Of a DNA stretch of 64,000 bases, positions 35,397 to 43,463 are shown piece by piece (position 1 is the stretch's first letter; each line of letters begins with the position of its first letter). Under the pieces are notes generated by a model. The model had not been told where the DNA came from. It saw only the letters and a program-made list of their open reading frames with translations, and ran no database searches. A program made the translations under genes and the position numbers. The stretch is taken from positions 62,001 through 126,000 of the forward strand of contig NZ_JARXWL010000001.1 of assembly GCF_029893325.1 (NCBI RefSeq). Reading direction: 5' to 3'. The stretch comes from Enterococcus sp. PF1-24. Lineage in GTDB: Bacteria; Bacillota; Bacilli; Lactobacillales; Enterococcaceae.

Positions 35397-37388
35397 CTAA
35401 TCTTTTTTGTAAAAATCACATTCAAAGCCGTCAGCACAAAGAACCAGACCTTCTATCCACGGGGGAGTTCTGCCCATTTGTTCGCAGATAGCGTCAACGG
35501 ACACGTCCTTGCTACATTCAATAATGATTTCATCATGCACATGACCGCAGATAAAGCAATGAGACAGGGTACGCATGGAATATGCCAGAATATCTCTGCT
35601 GATTGCCTGCACGATATTCTCCACGAACTTGGGACCGTAACTTTCGATGCGTTCCCATTTCTTTGTACCGCCCACACCCTCGTAGGTCACAGACTCACTG
35701 CCAAAACGATTCTCTCCCATGCGTGGTTTCACATAGGAAAGCTGTCTGCCGCTTGGCAGAAGAATAAACAACATTCCGCTTTGGTAGAAAAAGCGAATGC
35801 CGTGGGTTTCTGTGGTCACTCTGTTTTTGACAGTATTCTTCACACAGCGGTCGACATCCCACCAAAATCGCACGATGTTTGGATTGGCGGCCCTCCATGA
35901 ATCCACAAGCGGCTGGAGTTCTTCCTCTAAAAGTCCCATATCTAAAGCACCCATCGCTTTTAAGGCACCGACCGAACCACCATATCCGAGAGCCAATTCT
36001 GCGATTTTGCCCTTCTGACGGAGATGCCCGTTGACACCATGCTTTTCCACAGACACACCAAACATAGCAGAAGCCGATGCACAATAGATATCCCCGTTAT
36101 TCTGAAAGACTTCTGTTCGCCAGCTTTCCTTTGCTAAATGAGAAAGTACCCTTGCTTCAATGGCAGAGAAGTCCGCCACCACAAATTTCATCCCGGCTCT
36201 CGGCACAAAGGCTGTACGGATTAGCTGTGATAGAGTGTCGGGGATATCATCATATAAAAGTTCCATCGCATCATAATTTCCAGACTCCACAAGTCCTCGT
36301 GCTTGTTTTAAATCTGTTATATGGTTTTGTGGTAGATTTTGCAGTTGAATCAATCTGCCTGCCCATCGACCAGAACGATTAGCACCATAAAACTGGAACA
36401 TTCCTCTGGCCCTGCCGTCCGCACAAACTGCATTCTGCATCGCCTGATACTTCTTTACAGAGGACTTGGATAACTGCTGCCGCAATGTCAGAACCTCCGC
36501 CAGTTCCTTTGGAGCAGTCTTAACCGCCTGTGCCACTTCCTTTTTGCCAAGGCTGCCCATCTCCAGACCGTTATCTGCAAGCCACTGCTTCATCTGCACC
36601 ACAGAGTTGGGGTTATCAAGGTCGGTCAGTTTCTGCATTTTTTCTGACAGTTCCGCTTTGGACTTCGCATCAAAAGCAATGGCATTTTCCACTACATCCA
36701 TATCAAGGGCAATGCCACGGTCATTGATTTCTTGGTCGAGATGATATTCCTCCCATACGAAATCCGGCACAGGATATTTTTTCAGCCTGTCCTGTATGGA
36801 CATTTCCACCTCTACATCCCGCTTGTTATAGAACTTGAACAGATTCCACTTTTCCATATCATGCTCCGACAGATTGCGCGTCCTGCTGCCGTTGACCTTA
36901 GTCGGCTTGCAAGGAACACAAAAGTAGCGAATGAGGTCTTTGCCTTCCTTCAGCTTCTGTTCCTCTAATCCAAGCACCGTGCCAGCCCCGGCAAGAGATA
37001 ACGGCAGTCCCATGTATGCCGACCATATCATGGAGCATTTCCATGCCGCTGGATTAAGATAATCTCCCACAGTGTCCTCATTTATGCTATAACTGCAAAA
37101 GCACTGCGAATAGTTCCTTTGCAGCCATACCGAAAGACAGACTCTCTCGAAAGCCGCATTAAATGCCCACTTTGTGACGGCATCATCCGTCAGTGCCGTA
37201 ATAATATCCATCGGTAGTTTCTCTCCCTGTGCCAGATCATAAACCACAACCTCACCACCGTTGACAGATACACCAAACAGCAGGATTTCAAAGTTAGGAG
37301 ACTGGGCATAACGGTATACCCCACACTTCTGCAAATCCACATCGCTGTAACTCTCAATATCAATCGAGAGCGTTTGTATTTTTTCCAT
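35397..37388 (-). CDS. Phage DNA polymerase, family A
   Basis: About 663 residues from ATG at 37388 with AAGGATGG upstream. The N-terminal 3'-5' exonuclease has LSIDIESYSD (D10, E12). The polymerase domain has motif A VVADFSAIEARVL, motif B near RQKGKIAELALGYGG and motif C HVHDEIIIE. There is no 5' nuclease domain, as usual for phage PolA. It is the replicative polymerase of the module. Confidence 0.95.
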   Translation of the reverse strand: MEKIQTLSIDIESYSDVDLQKCGVYRYAQSPNFEILLFGVSVNGGEVVVYDLAQGEKLPMDIITALTDDAVTKWAFNAAFERVCLSVWLQRNYSQCFCSYSINEDTVGDYLNPAAWKCSMIWSAYMGLPLSLAGAGTVLGLEEQKLKEGKDLIRYFCVPCKPTKVNGSRTRNLSEHDMEKWNLFKFYNKRDVEVEMSIQDRLKKYPVPDFVWEEYHLDQEINDRGIALDMDVVENAIAFDAKSKAELSEKMQKLTDLDNPNSVVQMKQWLADNGLEMGSLGKKEVAQAVKTAPKELAEVLTLRQQLSKSSVKKYQAMQNAVCADGRARGMFQFYGANRSGRWAGRLIQLQNLPQNHITDLKQARGLVESGNYDAMELLYDDIPDTLSQLIRTAFVPRAGMKFVVADFSAIEARVLSHLAKESWRTEVFQNNGDIYCASASAMFGVSVEKHGVNGHLRQKGKIAELALGYGGSVGALKAMGALDMGLLEEELQPLVDSWRAANPNIVRFWWDVDRCVKNTVKNRVTTETHGIRFFYQSGMLFILLPSGRQLSYVKPRMGENRFGSESVTYEGVGGTKKWERIESYGPKFVENIVQAISRDILAYSMRTLSHCFICGHVHDEIIIECSKDVSVDAICEQMGRTPPWIEGLVLCADGFECDFYKKD

Positions 37389-37449
37389 ATTGTCACCATC
37401 CTTATATAAGCAAGGCGGCGAAGAATGCACCTCCGCCGCCCGCTGTCAT

Positions 37450-37605
37450 TTACTCTGCCTTATCAGCAGACTCTTCATTTTTCTTGCGCTTTTTCTCCTT
37501 GTGAGTGTCAATTGCGCACTTGATGATGAATCCTACATTTGCAATGAGGGTACCCATCACAGCACCGAAACACACAGAAAGCATCATACTTTGAACTGTT
37601 GTCAT
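37450..37605 (-). CDS. Small membrane protein between replication genes
   Basis: A 51-residue open frame (MTTVQSMMLSVCFGAVMGTL, then a basic KKRKK-rich tail) with GGAGG eight bases before the ATG. Residues 5-30 form one transmembrane segment. It lies between the polymerase and DUF2815 genes on the same strand with normal spacing. Function unknown. Confidence 0.65.
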   Translation of the reverse strand: MTTVQSMMLSVCFGAVMGTLIANVGFIIKCAIDTHKEKKRKKNEESADKAE

Positions 37606-37618
37606 GTTGCGAATCCTC

Positions 37619-38185
37619 CTATGCTAGAAAATCGTCATCAGTATCAGTTGCAAAATCATCCTCTGCACGGCTCTTTCCGCCAAGCGGCTCTCCATCCTTC
37701 ATCTTCTGAAGGTTGTTCAAACCGCAGGCAATACCCTTATTGCCATTGGAGTTGAAGGCATAGAAATTAATGCTGGCACGGCCATATACACCGCTGTATA
37801 CCTCGCTGCGGTCGATGATAGGCTGACGGTCTGCATCTACGATACCCGGAGCAGATGCACTGTTGGCATTGACGAAGTAGCAGTTTGCGTAGGCTTCATC
37901 ATCAGGTCTTTCAAGATCGCCGTCACGAAGCGGAGTCTTGAGGATGGAAAGTGCAGGCACGGTCTTGCCATTTCCCTTCAGCTTGGACTGACCTTCCTCA
38001 TATGCAGACTGGATAGCCTCCTTGATTTTGTTGACCGTTGCGGTATCGTCCTTCGGAATGATAAGGCTCACGCTGAACTTCGGTGCGCCGCCGTTGATAG
38101 ACTTTGGATCCCAGATGTTTGCATAAGACCATCTTGTATTTACTCCTGTGATTACCTTTGTTGGGTTGATATAATTCTTTGACAT
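37619..38185 (-). CDS. DUF2815 protein (probable ssDNA-binding)
   Basis: A protein of about 188 residues from ATG at 38185 with AAGGAGG upstream. WSYANIWDPKSINGGAPKFS, VSLIIPKDD, and the acidic Asp-rich C-terminus (DDFATDTDDDFLA) are typical of DUF2815. The fold and acidic tail recall single-stranded DNA-binding proteins, and the gene stands beside the polymerase, so that role is likely. Confidence 0.88.
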   Translation of the reverse strand: MSKNYINPTKVITGVNTRWSYANIWDPKSINGGAPKFSVSLIIPKDDTATVNKIKEAIQSAYEEGQSKLKGNGKTVPALSILKTPLRDGDLERPDDEAYANCYFVNANSASAPGIVDADRQPIIDRSEVYSGVYGRASINFYAFNSNGNKGIACGLNNLQKMKDGEPLGGKSRAEDDFATDTDDDFLA

Positions 38186-38186
38186 A

Positions 38187-39329
38187 TTAATTTTCCTCCT
38201 TAAAATCGTCTGCTGCTTTTGCAGCATTGTTTATGTTCATAGCCTGACGTTTATCCGTCATAGGTACTAAAGTTGGCTTGCCCTGTGGCTTATGAGTACA
38301 AGCTGAAAGCAATTCTTCAAATTTTGCTTTGCCGAGCAGTTTAGTCATTGCAGTAATACCCAAAACTTTATGCTCATATGGGTCATATCCTGCATCTTTA
38401 ACTGTTTCTGCTACTGCTGTTTCATTTACATACTTCCGATTAGAGCGACCTTCGACAATTTTCCAGTCTTTCCACTCCTTGCCGCTAACGGCCTGTCCTA
38501 GAGCATATTCCTTGATATCGCCTACCCAAGACACCAATGCATCCGCTTTTGAAAGAATGACTTCTATCTCATCATCTTCAAGGACACTCGGCATCTCAAA
38601 ATCGTAACGCGCAAGTTCAAGGTTGTGTTCGGCTCTCTTACGGCAAGTGGCTTTTACCTTACAGAACTGACAGTGGTCTCCGGCTTTGTATTCGCCTTCG
38701 CCATTTGACGCCAGCTGTGCTGTAGGACTAAGCACCTCATCCGCCCATTTCAAAAGTTCTTCCTTGGAAATGGTGTATGTGCTGACATTATCCCTTCTCG
38801 GCTGGAAGATGGTCATGGTCACCGAGTCAATATCGTAGATGCCGTCAAACAGCTGTAAAGCGCCAAGTGCATAGCACATCATCTGTGGATTCTTTTCTGC
38901 ATCTACTAAAATGCCGACACCATATTTGAAGTCGATTACCGTTAGCATTTCATCCGATATGATGACACAGTCCCCAGTCCCAAAGCCCTCTGGTACCCAT
39001 TTTGAAAAATCAAGGTGCTGTTCAATCAGAACAATGGGGTCCTTGCACTTCTCCTTTGCTGCCGCAAGCTGCTCCATCACATACTGAACATACATATCAG
39101 AGCAATCTGCCATTTCCGCATCAAAAAAGCTAAGGTTTTCTGTGGGGTCTTTTGATTTTAGTCCTAGTGCTGTTTTTAGCTTATGTTCGCTAAGCGTATG
39201 AGCATCTGTACCTTGCATAGCAAACTCACTTACGGTATCCTTTGTTTTTGCACAGGCTAACGCAGACGGGGGACACGCTAACCATCTTTTACTTGATGAT
39301 GCTGATAATACTGCGTGTTTATTTGGCAT
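38187..39329 (-). CDS. DUF2800 protein (Cas4/PD-(D/E)xK-like nuclease)
   Basis: About 380 residues from ATG at 39329 with GGAGGTG upstream. SSSKRWLACPPSALAC, EFAMQGTDAHTLSEHKLKTA and TVIDFKYGVGILVDAEKNPQ give the H...D..DxK arrangement of a Cas4/RecB-type nuclease. Cysteines at CQFCKVKATCRKR suggest an iron-sulfur cluster. It probably acts with the DUF2815 protein in phage recombination. Confidence 0.9.
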   Translation of the reverse strand: MPNKHAVLSASSSKRWLACPPSALACAKTKDTVSEFAMQGTDAHTLSEHKLKTALGLKSKDPTENLSFFDAEMADCSDMYVQYVMEQLAAAKEKCKDPIVLIEQHLDFSKWVPEGFGTGDCVIISDEMLTVIDFKYGVGILVDAEKNPQMMCYALGALQLFDGIYDIDSVTMTIFQPRRDNVSTYTISKEELLKWADEVLSPTAQLASNGEGEYKAGDHCQFCKVKATCRKRAEHNLELARYDFEMPSVLEDDEIEVILSKADALVSWVGDIKEYALGQAVSGKEWKDWKIVEGRSNRKYVNETAVAETVKDAGYDPYEHKVLGITAMTKLLGKAKFEELLSACTHKPQGKPTLVPMTDKRQAMNINNAAKAADDFKEEN

Positions 39330-39687
39330 TGCCAAGCACCTCCACTTCCGCAAGCAGTGCTTTGTATTCTGCCGGGTCTACCTCAGACAGCTTGTCGGCA
39401 CCATGCTTTGTGAGGATTGCTTTTACCTCTGCCGTAAATCCTTGACGGGATTTATCCGCACACACTGCTCTAACATCTTCCAGAGTCAGCGGCTTTTCTT
39501 CCTTCGGCTGTGAATCCAGCTTAGGTTCATCGGCTGCCTTTTTCTTCAGTGTAGCTTTCTTTGCAGGCTGTTTTTCCTCCTCTGCACCGCTGAACATATC
39601 AGCCAGACCTTCCGAAATACCAATCAAGGCTTCTCCACATTTTTGAAGTTCATCAACGAGCATGGACAATTCGTTTGTCTTTCCCAT
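39319..39687 (-). CDS. Conserved phage replication-module protein, unknown function
   Basis: A 122-residue protein. The N-terminus is helical (LVDELQKCGEALIGISEGLA), the middle Lys/Ala-rich, and the C-terminal 55 residues (TLEDVRAVCADKSRQGFTAE, LTKHGADKLSEVDPAEYKAL) are the conserved part of a family often found beside DUF2800 genes. Database labels for its relatives vary and are not reliable. It overlaps the DUF2800 gene by 11 bases. Confidence 0.75.
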   Translation of the reverse strand: MGKTNELSMLVDELQKCGEALIGISEGLADMFSGAEEEKQPAKKATLKKKAADEPKLDSQPKEEKPLTLEDVRAVCADKSRQGFTAEVKAILTKHGADKLSEVDPAEYKALLAEVEVLGNAK

Positions 39688-39853
39688 TTGGACAACCTCC
39701 TTCCGTATTCAATTTTTCTCTACCGCCGACAATAGAAATCCTGTCAGCAATTCGCCTTGACACAACACTGATTGCAATTAATACATCAGATAACTCACGA
39801 TTGAGTTCCTGACTGCTACAATCAGTTGTGCCTACTTTGCATCGGTTTGTCAT
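39653..39853 (-). CDS. Small protein at the start of the DUF2800 operon
   Basis: About 66 residues from ATG at 39853 (MTNRCKVGTTDCSSQELNRE, then SDVLIAISVVSRRIADRISI), with GGAAAGGACGG upstream. The open frame extends farther upstream through leader element C. I do not recognise it. It overlaps the next gene by 35 bases. Confidence 0.55.
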   Translation of the reverse strand: MTNRCKVGTTDCSSQELNRELSDVLIAISVVSRRIADRISIVGGREKLNTEGGCPNGKDKRIVHAR

Positions 39854-39887
39854 ACATTTACCGTCCTTTCCGAGGTGCTTTGTTTGC

Positions 39888-39931
39888 CCCTCTGAAAGTG
39901 AAAGGACATTTAATGATGTTTTAAGAACCAG
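39888..39931 (-). promoter_or_regulatory. Leader-like repeated element, copy C
   Basis: Third copy. It encodes VLKTSLNVLSLSEGQT in the frame of the small gene downstream. A hairpin GTTCCAC/GTGGAAC lies just upstream (about 39945-39975), followed by A and T runs, which could end transcription from the sigma-like gene before this element. Confidence 0.55.
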
Positions 39932-39993
39932 ATTTCTAAAAATTTTTTTGTTCCACCACATATAAATGCAGTGGAACAAGTAGGGAAGAACCC

Positions 39994-40509
39994 TTATTCA
40001 AAGTCTGTTAGCACGGACTTAAGCTTTACGAACAATTTTTTCTTTCGCTTATTGACACCTCTTTGGCTCATAGCGATAACTTGTCCGATTTCTTCCTCTG
40101 TATGACCTTGGCTATACATCATTGCGATGGTTCGGTCGATTTCTTCAAGTTTGTCTAAAGCCTTATGCAATTCTTCAAGCATGGCTTTCTTAATGACAGT
40201 TTCTTCTAGGTTAGAGGTATCAACAACTTCATATTCTGTGTTTTCCCATAGTTCATCTAGCGACACGGCTCCTAGCTTATCTGGAGATGTTGCGAGTTCC
40301 TGTCGCTGTCTGCGCTTGTCCTCGGCCCATAGCGGACGCATATATTCATAATATTGCTCCTTTGTGGCAGGAACCATAATCACACGAACTCTGCGATGTC
40401 CGATTCTTGTCCATTCCACGTCAGCGGGATTGATACCGAAATCCTTAATCGTTGTGCTGTTTACTTCCATTGGAATGTAGTATTTTTTGTTTGTCTGTAG
40501 ATTGTCCAT
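39994..40509 (-). CDS. Sigma-70-like regulatory protein, first early gene
   Basis: A 171-residue protein. The C-terminal half (ETVIKKAMLEELHKALDKLE, MYSQGHTEEEIGQVIAMSQR, GVNKRKKKLFVKLK) is a sigma-70 region 4 helix-turn-helix. The N-terminal part (EWTRIGHRRVRVIMVPATKE) occurs in phage and conjugative-element regulators of this kind. AAGGAGG precedes the ATG. The last bases of that site lie in the stem of a leader hairpin, so translation may be controlled. It opens the early operon and probably directs or tunes early transcription. Confidence 0.85.
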   Translation of the reverse strand: MDNLQTNKKYYIPMEVNSTTIKDFGINPADVEWTRIGHRRVRVIMVPATKEQYYEYMRPLWAEDKRRQRQELATSPDKLGAVSLDELWENTEYEVVDTSNLEETVIKKAMLEELHKALDKLEEIDRTIAMMYSQGHTEEEIGQVIAMSQRGVNKRKKKLFVKLKSVLTDFE

Positions 40510-40579
40510 AATGTAGACCCTCCTTCGGTCTTAAACCGAAGTGAGAATCCACGCAGGACTTCCCATAATAATTGGCCAT
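40445..40579 (-). CDS. Possible leader peptide ORF in the early leader
   Basis: A 44-codon open frame beginning MANYYGKSCVDSHFGLRPKE, with GAGGA nine bases before the ATG. It crosses the competing hairpins and overlaps the start of the sigma-like gene by 65 bases. Translation through it would disrupt the hairpins at the sigma gene start. It may instead be a chance frame. Confidence 0.35.
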   Translation of the reverse strand: MANYYGKSCVDSHFGLRPKEGLHYGQSTDKQKILHSNGSKQHND

Positions 40580-40745
40580 AAGAATGAATCCTCACTTCTT
40601 AACTGGCCAACCGTCCCAGTGGGTTGACTGATATTTACTTGTGTCCGTTTCGCCGCTCTGGGCATCGCTGATCAGGCGATGAACTTTGAAACGGGGTGAG
40701 TGAGAACAGTCTCTACTATATATAAAAGTGGAGTTGTCCTTCACT
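40510..40745 (-). ncRNA. Structured leader RNA of the early operon
   Basis: About 235 bases between the early promoter and the sigma-like gene. In transcript order: an outer stem CCGTTTC/GAAACGG (40688-40694 with 40645-40651) enclosing CATCGC/GCGATG (40676-40681 with 40663-40668); CAACC/GGTTG (40622-40626 with 40608-40612); a hairpin closed by TGGCCA (40604-40609 with 40573-40578); a 13-base stem with two wobbles (40586-40598 with 40538-40550) that excludes the previous one; and CTTCGGT/ACCGAAG (40535-40541 with 40523-40529), which excludes the 13-base stem and runs into the ribosome binding site. Mutually exclusive stems suggest a regulatory leader. I do not recognise a known riboswitch class. 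Confidence 0.6.
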
Positions 40746-40751
40746 GTCTTT

Positions 40752-40780
40752 AGTATAGTGAATCCCAGATAGTAAGTAAA
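40752..40780 (-). promoter_or_regulatory. Early operon promoter
   Basis: Minus strand -35 TTTACT (40775-40780), 17 bases, -10 TATACT (40752-40757). The -35 overlaps the left arm of the AGTAAGT/ACTTACT inverted repeat, so a protein bound there would block it. It faces the sigma-like gene. Confidence 0.7.
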
Positions 40781-40893
40781 TTTCTGATATTATCACTTAC
40801 TTTTTGGCTTGCAATGACGCTGAACCAGCTTGAAAAAAGCATTTATAAGTGTTATAATTAAGTTATCACTTATTTAATCACTTACTTTTTGGC
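40771..40893. promoter_or_regulatory. Operator cluster between divergent promoters
   Basis: The region holds an inverted repeat AGTAAGT/ACTTACT (40771-40777 and 40795-40801), a second inverted repeat ATAAGTG/CACTTAT around the rightward -10, two copies of TTATCACTTA (40790-40799 and 40863-40872), and a 17-base direct repeat ATCACTTACTTTTTGGC (40792-40808 and 40877-40893, 85 bases apart). The half-sites cover both promoters. This is the layout of a phage lysis-lysogeny switch. Confidence 0.75.
40830..40858 (+). promoter_or_regulatory. Rightward promoter for the zinc-finger gene
   Basis: TTGAAA (40830-40835), exactly 17 bases, TATAAT (40853-40858): a near-consensus housekeeping promoter. Downstream is an operator-like inverted repeat and a hairpin ACCCCTC-TAT-GAGGGG (about 40903-40919) in the 5' leader, then AGGAG before the start at 40943. 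Confidence 0.88.
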
Positions 40894-40942
40894 ATAAAAA
40901 AACCCCTCTATGAGGGGAAATGGAATATAGGAGCAAATTAAT

Positions 40943-42127
40943 ATGACAGACTTAGACAATTTTTTTAATCTTAGCAACGATTACTTTTCTTTGAGTTGCA
41001 AAAAATGTACATTTGAAATAGAAGAAACTTTAAAAACTGATGAAGATGCACATAAAGCACTTATGGTTTATCCTGTGAATAATGAAGGCTTAAATTATGC
41101 CTTTAGCGGGAAACAAGGCTTATGTTTAACAACCCCACATGGTTCAATTCAAAACGAGAACATTCTTGGCAAATTGATATCACTTCCCGGAAACAATGCC
41201 AAAAAGGTACTTCACTTTTTTGAAGAACACGGATATTTACTTCCTATTTCTACTGAAGGAACTGAAGTTGATGTTGTAGCACTTGTAGAAATACTCAATC
41301 GAATCAAAGCCACGGTTCTTCTTATGGCTGCACTGGAAAATCCATCACTTGATCATGACCGAATTCTGCATTTAGCTCTGTATTTATTGCTAGGAAAGCA
41401 AGTCACGCTTAATGGCACCTCACAAATTTCATATACAACTTATAGACATCCCTTCCATGACAACATTAAAAATCAGGTAGCTGTCGATTCGTTGCAGCAA
41501 TCCTCTGATGCGGAGTCTATTACAATAAAAGATATGATTTATGCTCCGTCATATGGATTGAATGCTGATGAATATGATGATATCTCAAACGGTGAGACAT
41601 TCACGTATGATTATCCTGGGATTAACGATACTCTATATCGTCACCTTGCTATTGCCTACAAACAGAATAATATCCAGTCCAAGAATCTCAGACTTATTGT
41701 TGAGTTTTTATTCCACTATATGCATTCTGTTGGCATTATAAAAATTGTCACTTTAGATGGCGGCATCGAATACTATGGAACCCCAAATCATAATAGATTT
41801 GATGAACGGCTTAAATTAGCTGTTGTGCCTTTTGCACGTCTTATTCTGAGTGGAGAAATAAATTATAATACTCGAAGTATTAAACCTTTTTATAACCCCA
41901 ATTCACTTGAACCATCATGGAAGGCTCCATCTTTACTTACTGCACTATATTTTTCTGCTTTTTATATGAAACCGGGATCCGAAATATACAGGAAATGTGC
42001 TAATCCATCTTGCGACAAATATTTTCTGGTTAAGACCTCCAACAGCAGGAAAAAATATTGTTGCGATAATTGCCGGAATGCAAATAACCAGCGGTCACAT
42101 CGAATCAAAGTTCAAAAGGGCAAATAA
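40943..42127 (+). CDS. CGNR-like zinc-finger protein in the repressor position
   Basis: The only clear rightward gene of the prophage: 394 residues. The C-terminal 44 residues (KCANPSCDKYFLVKTSNSRK, CCDNCRNANNQRSHR) resemble the CGNR-type zinc finger, with Cys at about 352, 357, 373/374 and 377. Proteins ending in CGNR fingers are described as putative stress-induced regulators. The N-terminal 350 residues are not recognised. It has a strong promoter and shares an operator cluster with the divergent early operon, exactly where a CI-type repressor would lie. It could instead be an abortive-infection protein. A bidirectional terminator separates it from the convergent defence island. Confidence 0.75.
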   Translation: MTDLDNFFNLSNDYFSLSCKKCTFEIEETLKTDEDAHKALMVYPVNNEGLNYAFSGKQGLCLTTPHGSIQNENILGKLISLPGNNAKKVLHFFEEHGYLLPISTEGTEVDVVALVEILNRIKATVLLMAALENPSLDHDRILHLALYLLLGKQVTLNGTSQISYTTYRHPFHDNIKNQVAVDSLQQSSDAESITIKDMIYAPSYGLNADEYDDISNGETFTYDYPGINDTLYRHLAIAYKQNNIQSKNLRLIVEFLFHYMHSVGIIKIVTLDGGIEYYGTPNHNRFDERLKLAVVPFARLILSGEINYNTRSIKPFYNPNSLEPSWKAPSLLTALYFSAFYMKPGSEIYRKCANPSCDKYFLVKTSNSRKKYCCDNCRNANNQRSHRIKVQKGK

Positions 42128-42167
42128 AAAAATCTGCAAACAGCCAATCTCTGTTTGCAGATTTTTT
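42127..42167. terminator. Bidirectional terminator between zinc-finger gene and island
   Basis: Perfect 17-base arms (42127-42143 and 42151-42167) with A on one side and T on the other and a seven-base loop. It serves both the rightward zinc-finger gene and the leftward restriction operon, whose last stop codon touches its edge. Confidence 0.95.
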
Positions 42168-43447
42168 TATTCAGCCTTTTCGACTTGAAATGTATTTACG
42201 TTTTCTTGCAATGCATCCTCAATAAGCTTCGACATCTTCAAAATCTTACTCTTGTGAGAACCATAATAGTTATTCATTAAAAAGCGAATATCAACTACAA
42301 TTCCTTGCACCCGCTCATAATTGTGATGGCCATATTTCCAATCACTGTCGGCCTCGCCAATGTGTGCGAAATACTCGTCTATACCAAAAGGATTCTCTTT
42401 CTTATTATATGGCATCAGAAAAGCATTAAAAACCGGGACATCATCTCCATACTTTTCTTTAAACTTCTTGTGGCTGTATATATACTCGCCATATGTAATC
42501 TGCTTATTAATTGATGTTGATTCGGGCAAATGCGAGGGAATGCCGGTAACACCATGCCGGTAATACTTAGCATCAAGCACATATATTTTTCCATTACAAA
42601 GCATAATTGTATCCGGTTCTAATGCATAATTACGATGTGCATTACCATATTTCAAGTGCCATGTTGTTCTAGGGAAGTATTCTTCTTTTTCTTTTATTCC
42701 AAATACGGTATCTATGAGTTTTTCCCATACATACTCAAATCTATCTGTCCCAAAATAAAACTGTTTATCATCACTATTTTCATCTAAGTATTCCAACATA
42801 GAAATCATTGCTTCAAACAGCAATATATCTTTTTCTAAATGGGTAACTGCAAGCTTTTTCTTCAACACGCTAAGAAAAAGAGGGATGTTTCTTTCGATAT
42901 GAGGATCTGGTGGAACATCTGGCATAAACAACCATCCCATCTGCACGAAGCTTTCATGGACACAATATTTATGAATCATCGTTATTAGATTTTTCTCATT
43001 TGGAGTTGAACCCTTAACTGTATACTTGTCAAAAAAGGGAGTACCATCCTCTTGGAAAAAGCTTACATTTCTACGCAGTGATGCTGCAAAATCTATTTTT
43101 CCTCTGTCACTGGTCTTACGAATCATGTCCTTTTCTGTGTAATATGAATGCTGCTCTAAATAGTATCGGATAATATTCATGTAGGCATTGATTGGAAAAT
43201 TCACGGACTGAGGTGCTTCGAATTTCTGCATAGCCAATACTTTGTCCTTTGAATCTGTAAATTCAGCTAACACAGAAATCAGTTTTAGGATATCATCCCT
43301 AATATCCTCTTCGTTATCGGGTATGCGATATCCCATTGGAAAATAGACCATCGCTTGATTCGCATCAGCTTTAATCCCGACAAATCTATCACCATCGCCA
43401 TTTTTATTTACATGGCATCGAACCTTTAGGTTTAAGCCTAAATCCAA
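42167..43447 (-). CDS. LlaJI-family / McrC-like restriction nuclease
   Basis: A 426-residue partner of the McrB-like NTPase. The C-terminal part holds the nuclease: ALEPDTIMLCNGKIYVLDAKYY gives D279 and DAK (292-294), the PD-(D/E)xK pattern. The segment FYFGTDRFEYVWEKLIDTVF and the overall layout fit the LlaJI restriction endonuclease family. The N-terminal half probably contacts McrB. The start is TTG at 43447 with GAGGTG seven bases upstream. It is the last gene of the defence operon. Confidence 0.9.
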   Translation of the reverse strand: MDLGLNLKVRCHVNKNGDGDRFVGIKADANQAMVYFPMGYRIPDNEEDIRDDILKLISVLAEFTDSKDKVLAMQKFEAPQSVNFPINAYMNIIRYYLEQHSYYTEKDMIRKTSDRGKIDFAASLRRNVSFFQEDGTPFFDKYTVKGSTPNEKNLITMIHKYCVHESFVQMGWLFMPDVPPDPHIERNIPLFLSVLKKKLAVTHLEKDILLFEAMISMLEYLDENSDDKQFYFGTDRFEYVWEKLIDTVFGIKEKEEYFPRTTWHLKYGNAHRNYALEPDTIMLCNGKIYVLDAKYYRHGVTGIPSHLPESTSINKQITYGEYIYSHKKFKEKYGDDVPVFNAFLMPYNKKENPFGIDEYFAHIGEADSDWKYGHHNYERVQGIVVDIRFLMNNYYGSHKSKILKMSKLIEDALQENVNTFQVEKAE

Positions 43448-43463
43448 TGTTGATCACCTCGCT

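Noticed and set aside
40903-40919. Hairpin ACCCCTC/GAGGGG as a terminator of the zinc-finger gene promoter.
   Set aside because: The T run is on the minus strand, so it would not stop rightward transcription; it is only a leader hairpin or antisense terminator.
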